A stretch of DNA of 64,000 nt from Bathynomus jamesi (taxonomy: Eukaryota > Arthropoda > Malacostraca > Isopoda > Cirolanidae). Of this stretch, positions 1 through 10,877 are shown piece by piece. Location: positions 263,501 to 327,500 of the forward strand of contig JAJOZX010000923.1 in assembly GCA_023014485.1 (NCBI GenBank). The letters run 5' to 3'. The position numbers were made by a program, and so were the translations under genes. Numbering within the stretch: position 1 is the first letter of the stretch; every line of letters starts with the position of its first letter. The notes under the pieces are model-generated. The model was not told the DNA's origin and made no database searches. It saw nothing but the letters and a program-made list of their open reading frames with translations.

Positions 1-249
1 TGAGCGGTGAAAGTCATAATCACTTCCGTGCTTGTTTCGATAGTTTGCATTACAAACACCTCTTGCTTTTTAGCTCCGGGTGCATGATTTATCAGGAACA
101 AGATTTACCGAAAGTTTGGTTTTCCCCTCGCCACTGCCACACAAATATATTCGTTCCAATCACAAGGGCATTCGTGTTACGTAATGCTTACTCTACATAA
201 ACTGGACTATCAGCTTTTATTCATGCCTTTAGTTTATTTCGGTAAAATG

Positions 250-601
250 CAGGTGAGCGTCAGTAATCTGGCGTTCCAAAGTTCAGCAACTCCCAAAATC
301 CGGCAACTCCCAAAATTCGGCAGAACTTAAAAAATAATAAAAAAATTCATATTTTCACTACTCTAGCAGTTTTCTCCAAAACCCGCCACGCGCCGAATTG
401 TTGTTCCGGTGCTGCTCTAGCCCACGCCTGCACCCACCAGCTTTCTCTTTATTTACTTGTGGTAAGTCGGATGCTTTGCTCGGTCTTTGTCTGTTCTTTC
501 TGTGCTTAAAATGCTTAAAATATATACATTCCAAGATCCGGAAAATTCCATAATATGGCAACTGCTTGGTCCAAGGGTGCCGGATTATCAAAATTCACCT
601 G
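250..601. mobile_element. pogo/Tigger-like MITE
   Basis: The two ends form imperfect inverted repeats. The left end reads CAGGTGAGC and continues to TAATCTGGCG. The right end, reverse-complemented, reads CAGGTGAATT and continues to TAATCCGGCA. Ends of the type CAG...TAATCCGGCA are common in pogo/Tigger elements (family knowledge). The interior has no transposase, only short repeats of a CGGCAACTCCCAAAAT-like motif. A TA lies at the right flank only, so the target duplication is not secure. Confidence 0.5.
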
Positions 602-843
602 TACTGACACTAAGTTACCGGTAACTATTAGAAACTTTTATATGAACATTTTCAACTTACGAATATAATCAAATTAGAAGCAAAATTATAATTTAACCTA
701 ACCTACTTCAATTCCACCTAATATACAGGGTGTCCATAAATTATTCACCCCATTATAAGCCTTAATAAATTCGTTATTGTAGGAGCTATCTTAAAACGGT
801 TTGCGGCAATTAATAACACAACTCAAGAAATTTTTGTTTTAAT

Positions 844-2169
844 TCAGTAAACCTCCACGTGAGCACCATTGGTAGCACGCAGAACATCAAGGCGATAGAT
901 GATTTCGTTCCAAACATTAAGAAGCATGTCTTGCGTGATGGAAGCTAATGTCTCTTCAATCCGGTGTCTTAATTTTGTGATATTATTAACCTTCTTTGCA
1001 TACACTCTGTCCTTTGTGTAGCCCCATAAAAAGAAATCCAGAGGCGTGATATCCGGGGAATGAGGAGGCCATGGAATAGGGCCATCTCGCCCGATCCAAC
1101 GAGAAGGGAACTTTTCATTGAGGAACCTCCGCACTTCTAATCCCCAGTGTGGCGGTGCCCCATCTTGCTGAAAGAACACACGGGGCTGCATATCCTCAAG
1201 CTGAGGTGCAGCATACCATTCAAGCATATCTAGGTAATTTGTAGCCTTCACAGTGTTCTCATGGAAGAAAAATGGTCCAATCACATGGTTATGGGAGAGA
1301 GCACACCAAACGTTTATCTTGGGACTGTTGCTTTCGTGTTCAATAAATTCATGCGGATTTTCTGATCCCCATATACGGCAATTGTGTCTGTTGACTTTAC
1401 CAGACAGATGGAATGTCGCTTCATCACTGAAAACGACATTGTTCAAAAAATGCTCATCTTCATCAATACGGTCGAGAATGTCAACAGCAAACTGTACCCG
1501 TTTGGGTTTGTCATTTGGTAGAAGTTTCTGCAAGGTTTGCAATTTGTAGGCATAAAGTTTCAACCTCTTGTGAACATGGCCGTAACTACCTATGAGGTCA
1601 CCGAGGTCCGGACCTCGGTAATTATTTCCTTAAAAAAAAAGAGACTGAACCGTGAAATATTGCTGCAGCTTTAATAAAAGTATTTTTGCTAAGAGGTCCC
1701 TTTGTACAGTATTTAATTATAGACAAGGGTTTTGTGTTTAGTGTATAGCTTGGGTTGTGTTTGTAGATGTCATTTTGGTCTGAATTTTGCTCGTCCCGCC
1801 GCGCTCGAAAAAAATCTGGACCTCACTAATTTCTAAACCCTAGTTACGGCCCTGCTTGTGAACCACTTTATGCACTGTTGAACGCGGTATTTGCAGTTCT
1901 CGGCTTGCTCGGCGGATGGATTTTGTAGGACTTCAGATAAACGCCTCCTGAATTCCTGCTATCTTATCTTCAGACACACTAGGCCTACCAGCTCCTTTCT
2001 GATGTAGCACACTGCCAGTTTCTTGAAATTGTTTCAGCTATCGCTTGAGTGATTGCTTTGTTGGTGGAGTTTTCTGATAGTCCTCCCGAAAACGTCTCTG
2101 TACAGTAATTGGAGATTTGGTTTCCCACATCCACAGCACACACATTGCTTTCTCCTTCACTGTCACCAT
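844..2169 (-). pseudogene. DD41D transposase, interrupted by a MITE
   Basis: This is a cut-and-paste transposase of the IS630/Tc1/mariner superfamily. The N-terminal helix-turn-helix part starts at an ATG at 2167-2169 (MVTVKEKAMCVLW) and has in-frame stops after LKR and after EAFI. The 239-residue catalytic part (844-1563) shows the acidic motifs FSDEATFHL, FFQQDGAPPH and SPDITPLDFFLWG. Forty-one residues separate the second Asp from the Asp of PLD, which gives the DD41D label. If the MITE at 1575-1854 and one CTTGTGAA copy are ignored, the frame runs on through STVHKVVHK to RLKLYAYKLQ. The insertion therefore postdates a readable gene. Stops plus insertion make the gene dead. Confidence 0.88.
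1575..1854. mobile_element. hAT-type MITE nested in a transposase gene
   Basis: The element starts CATGGCCGTAACTA and ends TAGTTACGGCCCTG, giving short inverted termini. A perfect 8-bp duplication, CTTGTGAA, lies on both sides (1567-1574 and 1855-1862), as expected for hAT elements. It has no coding potential. It splits the transposase of the 726-2313 transposon. Confidence 0.85.
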
Positions 2170-2599
2170 TGTGTCCCTAGTGGATGTTCTGCGAAATAAA
2201 GAAAAAAATTTCTTGAGTTGTGTTATTAATTGCCGGAAACCGTTTCAAGATAGCTCCTATAATAACGAATTTATTAAGGCTTATAATGGGGTGAATAATT
2301 TATGGACACCCTGTATATCCTAACAGGGTACAATTTTGCCTAATATACTTGACCTGTAGTATTTAACGTAAGAATATTTCTATTTTTTTAAAGTTTAGAA
2401 ACTTGCTTTTTTGAAAACTAAAATTAGAAAAATTAATTTCTACAAAATGTTTTTAAACTTCAGCTTTATGACTTCACATTATTTTTCTTACGTGATAAAA
2501 AACAACTTACTCCTACATTAAAAACTTATTAGCCTTAATTAAGCAAATTTCGCCCCCCACCCCCAAAAGTCGCAAAAAAAACAAAACTCTTTTTTATCA

Positions 2600-2601
<2 letters not shown>

Positions 2602-2638
<37 letters not shown>
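2602..2638. repeat. (TA)n microsatellite
   Basis: Uninterrupted TA dinucleotides next to the tail of a SINE. The reading frames across it (Tyr-Ile repeats) are artefacts. Confidence 0.95.
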
Positions 2639-2639
<1 letters not shown>

Positions 2640-2641
<2 letters not shown>

Positions 2642-2826
2642 CACATTTTAACTGCAAACAACACAGTATAATTAATGTAAAGAACGACGCTTGTTTAGAA
2701 GAGTGTCCGCAAAAGAGAGGAAAGAAAACGAGCAATGAAAAATGAGGCACCTCCCAGGAATCGAACCCGGGATCACCCAATTGCCGGTCGGATATGATAA
2801 CCATTACACCAAGGTCCTCGATTAAT
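2640..2826 (-). mobile_element. tRNA-derived SINE
   Basis: On the minus strand the head carries an A-box-like TGGTGTAATGGTTA and a B-box-like GGTTCGATTCC, both internal RNA polymerase III promoter signatures. A tRNA-unrelated body follows, running through GTGCCTCATTTTTCA and CAAGCGTCGTTCTTTACATT and ending in a TA-rich tail. The same body recurs at 2835-2978 and 38932-39345. It is a retroposon, not a functional tRNA gene. Confidence 0.8.
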
Positions 2827-2834
2827 CAGGGTAG

Positions 2835-2975
2835 TGGTTGGTGTAGTGGTTGGTGTAGTGGTTATCATATCCGACCGGCAATTGGATGATACCGGGTTCG
2901 ATTCCTGGGAGGTGCCTCATTTTTCATTGCTCGTTTTCTCTCCTCTTCTTATTCTAAACAAGCGTCGTTCTTTAC

Positions 2976-2978
<3 letters not shown>
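2835..2978 (+). mobile_element. tRNA-derived SINE, inverted partner
   Basis: Second copy of the 2640-2826 SINE, head to head with it and a few bases away. It keeps the A-box-like GGTGTAGTGGTTA (the head shows short tandem GGTGTAGTGGTT repeats) and GGTTCGATTCC. It is shorter in the body and runs into (TA)n at 2979-3018. Confidence 0.8.
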
Positions 2979-3021
<43 letters not shown>

Positions 3022-3299
3022 CTCAATACACTCTAATGCAAAGAATTAAGAAATCAACCAACCCGATTATCCAAGCTAGCCATGAGTCCTGCCGTTTGTC
3101 TTCTTAGCTATGGAATTCATGGTACGAAAACGTCTGTCTGTAGCTCCACGTAACTTCGACATTACTGTATTATTTCTAATCAGTTATATTTCTATCCTTT
3201 GTATGTGAACTTTCATTGTATTATTAATATTTGTCATATGGACTATAGTCTGCAAATGAAATTTTTCATTTTCATCTCAAATGCAAAATTGTTCCTACC

Positions 3300-3365
3300 A
3301 GATTTCGAACTTGGGACCTTTTGAGTAGGAGCCGTAAACGCTACACCACACGTACTCATGCGTGT
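3300..3365 (-). mobile_element. tRNA-like SINE head fragment
   Basis: The minus strand reads GTGTGGTGTAGCGTTTACGG, then CTCCTACTCAAAAGGTCCCA and AGTTCGAAATCTGG. This is a tRNA-like promoter layout. The segment CTCCTACTCAA-AGGTCCCA recurs near 31450-31530, so this is a dispersed family. No body is recognised; a long TA array follows. Confidence 0.5.
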
Positions 3366-3370
3366 TATTT

Positions 3371-3372
<2 letters not shown>

Positions 3373-3459
<87 letters not shown>
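3373..3459. repeat. (TA)n microsatellite, about 87 bp
   Basis: One of the two longest pure TA tracts in the window. Nothing coding. Confidence 0.97.
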
Positions 3460-3462
<3 letters not shown>

Positions 3463-3611
3463 AAGCAGCTAATAAGAATCAAATTTGGGATTGTCAAAAT
3501 GATTCTTACAATCAGTAACCCGAAATATGTTTGACTTAGATCAGGAATAATAAAAGTGACTGTTAAAGGCGGCGGCTTAACTTGATTCTAATATGCAGCT
3601 TTAACAATATA

Positions 3612-3837
3612 CAGGGTGATTCAAAAGTCAGGTTACATAGGGCTTTTCTGTTTCTTTGCAGGTAAATGAGTTATGAGATGTTATCGAAGGAGGAGCGCAT
3701 TGACGTGATATTCCTAGCTGGCTGCACAAGTGCATTGCCGTTGACGGTGACCATATCGAACATGTGATGTGACTATTCCCCTGTATCATTATATAATACA
3801 GTATTTCCCTATGTAACCTGACTTTTGAATCACCCTG
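3612..3837 (+). mobile_element. 226-bp mariner-type MITE, copy 1
   Basis: Termini CAGGGTGATTCAAAAGTCAG are mirrored at the right end, and TA flanks both sides. A near-identical inverted-orientation copy lies at 16302-16527. The interior reads MSYEMLSKEERIDVIFLAG, like a transposase N-terminus, followed by VDGDHIEHV, like a transposase C-terminus. It therefore looks like an internal-deletion derivative of an IS630/Tc1/mariner element. Confidence 0.85.
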
Positions 3838-3875
<38 letters not shown>

Positions 3876-4049
3876 GCGGTTCGAGGTTGACGGGGGTTCT
3901 GGTTAGGTGGCAGCAACGGATTTCGCACTCTGGGGTAGCTGGTACCGTGTAGAGAATCGCATTCGTTTCTCTTATGCTACTCTCCGATTTCTTCTTGTAG
4001 TGGATCGGAGGATTCTGTAAAACTTACTAAATTCTCTAATGGTTCCCGA

Positions 4050-4900
4050 TTCTTCTTGTAGCGTATCGGGAAATTATTTTTTCTATTTTAAGACAAAGTT
4101 CTCTGAAGAGAGCAAGGCTCCAAGTTGAAGACAAAGATATTCTCTTACTGTAGTTTACTGCTTCTAAAATATTACAGGTAATGTTCAGCCTCTAAGTCAG
4201 ATCAGACAGAATCAGAATAATTATTTGAACAATTATTCGAGTTTATATACACAAATTTTGGTGACATTATTATTATTATTTAATGTTGATCTGTTTTGGT
4301 TTATATTCTCGATAGGCTGAAATGTTTGCAAAATATTTGAAGATAAGGAAGATTTTTTAGCTGTAACAAGGTCTAGACATATAAGTAAGATATTTGAAGA
4401 TGAAGCCATATTTTTATTTTAAACCACATATTGACAGATCTGATGTTATCATGATCTGCCGAATTAACTAAAAATGGAAATTGAAATATACATTTTATTA
4501 TGGATTAAAATTAAACATGCATAGGAGCCAAAATTAAATGCTAAAAATTTAAAATTAAGTGTTAAGCAAGACATGACTTCATCTTTTACAACTAAGAGAG
4601 AATGTATAAAGAAAATGAATATTGCAGAATTTAACACGATTACATGATTAAGCTAAATCTAAAAAAATGATTAAGTAACTTAAAAAATAAATAACTCATC
4701 AATTATTAAGCAAAAATAAAATAGAAAGAAAATAAAAAAATTATCCAAAACTTGCATTTTATATCCAGAGTGTTACGCGAGTTTGGACTTTATATGCAAA
4801 AAATGAAGATAAGAATTATTCATTATTCATTTTTACAAAAATGTGTATAGGAATTATTTATTATTCATTTTTACAAAAACGTATATAAGAATTATTTATT
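4050..4900. other. AT-rich stretch without recognisable genes
   Basis: No credible ORF, no inverted repeat and no SINE head was seen. Near 4800-4890 a short ATTATTCATTTTTACAAAAA-like sequence is repeated about three times before the CA/TA array. Confidence 0.6.
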
Positions 4901-4908
4901 ATTCATTT

Positions 4909-4910
<2 letters not shown>

Positions 4911-4947
<37 letters not shown>

Positions 4948-5031
4948 AATATATATATATATATATATTATATATACATATATTATATATATACAGTGTA
5001 TATAACTTATATATATATATATATATATAAT
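4911..5031. repeat. (CA)n(TA)n compound microsatellite
   Basis: A CA tract of about 30 bp passes into interrupted TA tracts. The Cys-Val and Ile-Tyr readings across it are artefacts. Confidence 0.95.
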
Positions 5032-5039
5032 AATACATA

Positions 5040-5125
5040 TACAAAATTTATCCCCCAGCAGGTATCGAACCAGGACCCTCTGACTTCTAGACGCGTGCAC
5101 TGACCATTCAGCTACGACACGATAA
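5040..5125 (-). mobile_element. tRNA-like SINE head
   Basis: The minus strand carries GTCGTAGCTGAATGGTCAGTG (A-box-like) and TCCTGGTTCGATACCTG (B-box-like) with tRNA-like spacing. No intact tRNA fold was confirmed. It abuts the TA array, as other SINE tails here do. Confidence 0.5.
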
Positions 5126-5310
5126 CGCAAACAATGTGATAACATTTCATTACCTGAGGTAAACAGACAACGATTTTCTGTCCAGATGTGTTTTTACATT
5201 GCTAAACCCCCTGCACTCGAGTTAATGGACAGCATTTAATTGAAATCTATTTGACAAGCACGAGGGTATAATTACATAGTAAATATAAACGTATAACCGT
5301 GTATGATTAT

Positions 5311-5315
<5 letters not shown>

Positions 5316-5402
<87 letters not shown>
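5316..5402. repeat. (TA)n(TG)n compound microsatellite
   Basis: About 43 bp of TA followed by about 44 bp of TG. Confidence 0.97.
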
Positions 5403-5403
<1 letters not shown>

Positions 5404-5991
5404 TTTATTCACTTATTGTAAAGGTTTTCCGTGTAGTTTTCGCCGCTATTTTAGGGTAGGCGAAGCAGTTATACATGACAGTTTGAGGGATGCTCAAAAA
5501 GAATTTTCTGATCCCTTCGGATGTAATCGAAACAGCTTTTGACATCTAATGTCTGAAGCCAACAAAGTTTGTTCAACTTGAAGGAACTGTCGTGAAAAGT
5601 CAATTCCCACGACCAACTTTAAAACCCGTTTATTATATCCAAAGAGAGGACGTGAGAATAAGAGAAAATAAATATTTTCGCTCGAGCGTTCGAACGTCGC
5701 AATTTTTACATTTGTGTTGAAAAATTGAACTGGGAAATAATTTACTTTATTTGCTCACGAGAATTGTACACATTTACACATTTACGCTTACATATTTATT
5801 TTGCATTGAAGCTAAAAATAGGACTTTTATATATCTATATATATATATTTTTTTTTTTATACTGTATAATGTATATATAGATATATATATACTTTGACCC
5901 GCTATTTGCTTGGCAATGCCGCTGCGAGCTGTTCGTACCCTGAAATGGGCGTGTGTATACACACACACACATATATATATATATAATATAT

Positions 5992-6033
<42 letters not shown>

Positions 6034-6037
<4 letters not shown>

Positions 6038-6423
6038 GTCCCAGAAGTCTGGACTCATAATGAAAATAGACATTATATTTTTAAAGTGAACCAAACACAG
6101 TTCTAGTGTCAGTTTTACATATTTCAGGAAAGAAAATATCCTGACGGCTCAGTATACCAATCAAGAGAAGGTGGAACTGGTGTTGCTACAAGTTTCTGGA
6201 AAAAGCCAGAGGGAGGCATGTCAGTTATTTCACGAACATACCTTCCTCTGGCTTTTTCTGGAAACGTAGCAATACCAGTTCCACCTTCTCTTGATTGGTA
6301 TACTGAGCCATCAGGTATTTTCTTTCCTGAAATATGTAAAAACTGACATTAGAAACGTGTTTGTTTCACTTTCAAAATATAATATATATTTTTCTTATGA
6401 GTCCAGATTTCTGGGACACCCTG
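6034..6423. mobile_element. Foldback MITE of a mariner-type transposon
   Basis: Ends GGGTGTCCCAGAAGTCTGG and CCAGATTTCTGGGACACCC lie next to TA arrays. Each arm is close to 190 bp, so the single strand could fold into a long hairpin. Each arm contains a reading such as EKVELVLLQVSGKSQREACQ, resembling the helix-turn-helix start of a transposase. It appears to be two inverted copies of one transposon end and cannot encode an enzyme. Confidence 0.85.
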
Positions 6424-6429
6424 TATATA

Positions 6430-7070
6430 TATAGATTGTCTCAAAGTCTTTACCCACTGAAAATTATATTAATTTATTAATTACAGTAATTAATTCCGTT
6501 AATTAATTAATTAATTACATTTTGAACATTTATGATATGGTTGTGTATATATATATATAAATTTATTTTCCACTGAAATGTTAATTCTATCTTTTTACAA
6601 TTATCAATTATTATATTTTTAATTAGAAATGGATTGTTATATTAGTTAAGAATAATTATAATTAAAAGCTTTCATATTAACGAATTCGATATTCCTTATT
6701 AATAATAGGATGTAATTAACGCCATATTTAATTACATTTAACTAAAATACCCAATACATTTTTTAATTAAAATTTATAATTAAATTATTTCTTTATCTTA
6801 AAAACGTTATAAAATCTTGAATTACATTAATTTACATATCGCATATTTACATATTATAATTTACTTACTGTAATTTTCTACTGTAATAATTTACATATTG
6901 AATGTATGTTTTTACAGTGAGATAAAATTACTCTAAAAATAATAAACAAGAAATATATGCAATTTTGTAATGATAGATTATTTATACCAAAGACTTACAT
7001 ATATCACGTCACATTAAGTATTGTACGTACTGTATGTTCTAATGCATTAGCATCGGATTTAAGGTGTTAA
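6430..7070. other. AT-rich spacer
   Basis: Rich in TTAATTA-type sequence. No ORF, TIR or SINE was recognised. Confidence 0.55.
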
Positions 7071-7072
7071 AC

Positions 7073-7265
7073 CAGTGTTTCTCAAATGGTGGGTCACGGA
7101 TCCCCGGGTCGTAGTTTTGTTTATCCCTGTCGTAGTGATTTGTGCGCAACCAAACAAAAAAAAAATGCTTCGTGAATTCGTTTAACCCTGTAGAATGATA
7201 AGGGGTCGTCCCGAACTAAGACCCTGACACGGGGGTCGTGGGAAAAATCCAGCTGAGAAAAGCTG
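7073..7265. mobile_element. hAT MITE (193 bp)
   Basis: The left end CAGTGTTTCTCAAATGGTGG and right end CTGAGAAAAGCTG form the typical short termini of non-autonomous hAT elements. Flanking 8-mers TGTTAAAC (7065-7072) and TGTTTAAC (7266-7273) differ at one position, consistent with an aged target duplication. Confidence 0.75.
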
Positions 7266-7418
7266 TGTTTAACTTTTTTCCTTCCTGTTAATAGTCATCA
7301 ACCTTCGGAAGAAATGGAACATGGTCCTTGATTGGACAATTCATAATCAGTAATCCAACGTTCTGAATACGCCTTGGTGAGAGATGTGCAAACCTCGGAA
7401 ACTTCTGTGAAAGTGACA

Positions 7419-7561
<143 letters not shown>

Positions 7562-7682
7562 GTTTGTGATATCATTTATGTTTTTTAACTTGATTACTTT
7601 AGGCCGAAAAAAATATATCTAAGAATTTTTTAGTATAAGTGTTTACAATAAACAAAATTCAAGGTTGCCATCACTGGTTTTG

Positions 7683-8090
7683 AGTATGGGTGTGCAAAAA
7701 GCGTAAGAATTTCGTTTCTTTCCCAGTCAAATTTGAACTTAATCGAAGGATGCAATGAATATTTTTAAAAATATCCATCTTAGTTTTGTTGTTTGGACAC
7801 AATAAAAAGATGTCAACAATATACCTCCTGAGCTTAAAAAGGGTTAGTTTAGGTAACAATTCGGATTCAGGATATTTGATAACTAAACAACAAAGGAGAG
7901 GTGAGGAAGGGCTGCCCATAGAGAATCCATAACAGTCTATAGTAACTATCTTCACAAGAGAAGAGATTATTTTTAACGCAAGTTTTAATGATAGCAATAA
8001 AGGTTTTATGGTTTACACTCTAAATGGAAGCTAAACCTTGACACTTTTTTAGAAAGAAATGGTATGTTCCACTAATGGATCTTTAGTCAA
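7683..8090 (-). pseudogene. Penelope-like reverse transcriptase fragment
   Basis: The minus-strand reading contains YGFSMGSPSSPLLCC and then RRYIVDIFLLCPNN. These correspond to the MGSPLSP and RYVDDIF motifs of Penelope-like reverse transcriptases, seen in better form at 51674-55589. The second catalytic Asp of the YVDD motif reads Ile-Val-Asp-Ile. No GIY-YIG domain follows. A short, old relic of a PLE distinct from the pair at 50.9-56.4 kb. Confidence 0.7.
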
Positions 8091-8105
8091 AAATAAATCA
8101 ACACC

Positions 8106-8152
<47 letters not shown>

Positions 8153-8219
8153 TTTACAATTAGTGGTATTTAACATTTTTTTATATATGTACATACGAAC
8201 ATTACACACACACACACAT

Positions 8220-8263
<44 letters not shown>

Positions 8264-8264
8264 T

Positions 8265-8470
8265 ATATATCTTTGGTTTTGTTTCCGCCCGAATTGTTCA
8301 TGCTGACGAAGGTCAAGCTCGTTGCTCCACCTTAGACCTCCACTTTAACGTCGAATCCGAACCATAATCCACCACGGGTAGTCACAAATTACAAATTCCT
8401 CGCCCGGACTCGATCTCACGACCTCCATATCAGCAGCCCAGCGTCTTAACCGCTAGACTACCCAGGGTAT
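8265..8470 (-). mobile_element. Double-headed SINE, partial (second head and tail)
   Basis: The minus strand gives CCTGGGTAGTCTAGCGGTTA (A-box-like), then GATCGAGTCCGGGCGAGGAA, then a tail with CTTGACCTTCGTCAGCATG and AACAATTCGGGCGGAAAC. It matches the right part of the full copies at 41716-42005, 42487-42772 and 48600-48950. Confidence 0.75.
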
Positions 8471-8599
8471 CAGTAACGCTCACAGGATTTTCTGACAAGG
8501 GAGGGGGCGACACTTCCACTACGTTATCTGGAGAGATATATATATATATATATATAATATTGGTAATTTATAGAGGATATTGAAGATAACACCTTACTA

Positions 8600-8680
8600 C
8601 AGGGGTTCCCAAATTGGTGTTCCGCGGAACACTTGTATACCGTGAGAAGTGTTCCGCGAGACACAATTTGGGAACCCCTG
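8600..8680. mobile_element. 81-bp hAT MITE
   Basis: Near-perfect palindrome with ends CAGGGGTTCCCAAATT and AATTTGGGAACCCCTG. Flanks CCTTACTA (8592-8599) and CCTTACTG (8681-8688) look like an 8-bp target duplication with one change. Confidence 0.85.
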
Positions 8681-9236
8681 CCTTACTGTATAAGTAATCT
8701 CGAGTATTTACACTGTTATAAATTAAACAAAAGCAATGAAAGCACACTAACATATAGATAACAATTTGATATATAAAAAAAATGTTAGCTATTGCATGTA
8801 AATATAAAGTTGTTTCACGAACGTAAAAAATTTTAAGAAAAAATAAAAATTTTGTGGGTAAATAATTTGATGTCGCTTACTTTATTTGCACCTGTAGGCC
8901 CTAATCACAAAAATGCGTAAATTTTAGATTCAAACAAGGTCGTATATACATTCAACAGTGGAAATATCATTAGATACTATCACTGTCTATCATTATTGTA
9001 TATTTTGGGTAGATTTTCCGTGTTGTTTTATAATTTTGATAAATTCTTATATTTTATCAAAGAATTTCTGATATTTCGTATCAACTCGTAATTTTGGTAA
9101 AAATCCACAAATTTTGTCGATAATAACTGATTTTTATTTCTGTGTATTTCATGTATATATCTGCTTATAGGAAAAAGTTCCATACGAGTACGTATAATAG
9201 CAATATTTATATACATATTATGGACGAAGGGGGAGG

Positions 9237-9405
9237 CACGTGTTGGACGCGCTACTGCAGGGTACCCATTTATCTACCAACCAGTTTTTATTGTATGGAA
9301 AGGTGAGCAGCTGGGTTTTGCTGCACGCCGCCTGCCGTCACCGGGTCTCGATGAATTCGTAGTCAGCGATACTAACCACTGCACCACCAAGGCGCATCCC
9401 AACGA

Positions 9406-9410
<5 letters not shown>
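9237..9410 (-). mobile_element. Double-headed SINE, partial (first head and linker)
   Basis: The minus strand begins with GTGCGCCTTGGTGGTGCAGT-like sequence, then TCGAGACCCGGTGACGGCAG, the cytosine-rich linker TTTCCATACAATAAAAACTGG and TAGATAAATGGGTACCC, where the copy stops. A (TA)n array follows the head. Confidence 0.7.
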
Positions 9411-9462
<52 letters not shown>

Positions 9463-9465
<3 letters not shown>

Positions 9466-10866
9466 GGTGATCCAGAGAAATGGGACCCAAAAGAAACCCC
9501 TATAACTCTTAAAGTATAAGTCCTTTTATAAAATCATACGCATCATTCGAAAGAGGATAGTTACAAGTTTGTACAGGATTGTATAGGTTTTGACAATACA
9601 AGACAAGATAAGATACAAAACAAAATAAAAGTGTTAGTTAAAACTAACCCTTCAAGATGACTGCATGGACTGTGGAACAGCTGCGTTTCATAACTGAGCA
9701 ATATTATGAGCATGGAAGAAGTGTAGTTTCAGCTCAAAGATCTTTCAAGACAAATTTTCAGATGTCAAAAGCACCTTCTAAGAAAGTAATCCGTCGGTGT
9801 GTCAGAAATTTTTCCCTAACTGGCAGCATTGGAAAAAGAAAACCAACTGGAAGAGTGCGCACGGCAAGGATAGACGAGATCATTAACAGAACTCATGAAA
9901 TTGTACAGGATAATCCTAACATAAGCATCAGACGTGCTTCTCAGCTGTTAGGAGTTGGATATGGAACAACAACACACCGTATATTCAAGCAAAATTTAAT
10001 GCTCTTTCCATATAAAATTCAAACAGTGCAACAACTAAACGATGGAGATTTCGCACGAAGACGACAATTCTGTCAATGGATCCAACAGAAGGTAAATGAC
10101 ACCACCAATTTTCTAGCAACTTTGATTATGTCAGACGAAGCCCATTTTCACTTGAATGGAACTGTAAACAAACAAAATTGTCGTTTCTGGGCAACAGAAA
10201 ATCCATTCAATATTACCGAAGTCCCGTTGCATAGTCAGCGTGTAACTGTTTGGTGTGGTCTTACTGCATCTCAGATCATAGGGCCGTACTTTTTCGAGGA
10301 TTCCACCGGAAACACGGTCACCGTAAATGGTGATCGCTACGAAAAAATGTTGACCGATTTCCTTATTCCTAAATTAAGAGATCTTTGTCTAGAAAACCAC
10401 TGGTTCCAACAAGACGGAGCAACCTGCCATACCACGAGGAACTGCATGGCAGTTTTGCGTCAAACGTTTCCAGGCGAGTTAATCTCAAGATTTGGAGACG
10501 TTGAATGGCCCGCAAGGTCTCCGGATTTTTCTCCCTTAGATTATTATCTCTGGGGATATTTAAAGGAGTAGGGTCTACAGAAATAACCCAACGACCTTGC
10601 AAGAATTGAAGGCCGCCATCACAAATGAGATACAGGCCATACCACCGCACACTCTTGCAAAAGTGATGCAGAACTTACAAGCGAGAAAACTGGAATGCTT
10701 GGCAACTAATGGAGCACATTTGAAAGGAGTCATTTTAAAAAAATAAATATTTCATAATAAACTTGTAACTCTACTCTTTCGAATGATATATAGTTTTTAT
10801 GAAAGGAATTAAATATTAAGAATATTTGGCTTTTTATTATGGGTCCCATTTATCTGGATCACCCAG
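9463..10866 (+). mobile_element. Nearly intact DD41D mariner-type transposon
   Basis: Inverted termini share GGGTGATCCAGA-AAATGGGA, with TA on both sides (9461-9462 and 10867-10868). The left TA is the last unit of a (TA)n array. Length is about 1.4 kb, enough for one transposase gene, which it contains with a single frameshift. It is the best preserved DNA transposon of its type in the window. Confidence 0.92.
9657..10746 (+). pseudogene. DD41D transposase with one frameshift
   Basis: The start ATG lies 194 bp inside the left terminus. Residues 1-60 and 65-115 look like paired helix-turn-helix DNA-binding units (LRFITEQYYEHGRS and SIRRASQLLGVGYGTTTHR). The catalytic motifs are MSDEAHFHL, FQQDGATCH and SPDFSPLDYYLWGYLK, with 41 residues between the second and third Asp. 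The open frame ends at 10571 after YLKE. The expected C-terminus (KSRVYRNNPTTLQELKAAI to the end LKGVILKK) continues in the next frame to a TAA at 10744-10746. One base change near 10566-10570 therefore explains the break. Everything else appears functional. Confidence 0.9.
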
Positions 10867-10877
10867 TATATATATAT

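Larger units (their letters stand above)
726..2313 (-). mobile_element. IS630/Tc1/mariner transposon (DD41D type), non-functional
   Basis: Terminal inverted repeats of about 117 bp begin CAGGGTGTCCATAAATTATT (726-843) and are mirrored at 2197-2313. Both ends are flanked by TA (724-725 and 2314-2315), the usual target of this superfamily. A degraded transposase gene runs on the minus strand, and a 280-bp hAT MITE is inserted in it at 1575-1854. Confidence 0.9.

Noticed and set aside
2750..2826. Possible functional tRNA genes at SINE heads
   Set aside because: Heads have A- and B-box-like motifs but recur with the same non-tRNA bodies and carry mismatches; they are SINE promoters.
5303..5542. 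Frames rich in Ile-Tyr, Cys-Val or Arg-Glu repeats (here and at 3321, 7288, 44713, 47000)
   Set aside because: They are translations of dinucleotide microsatellites.
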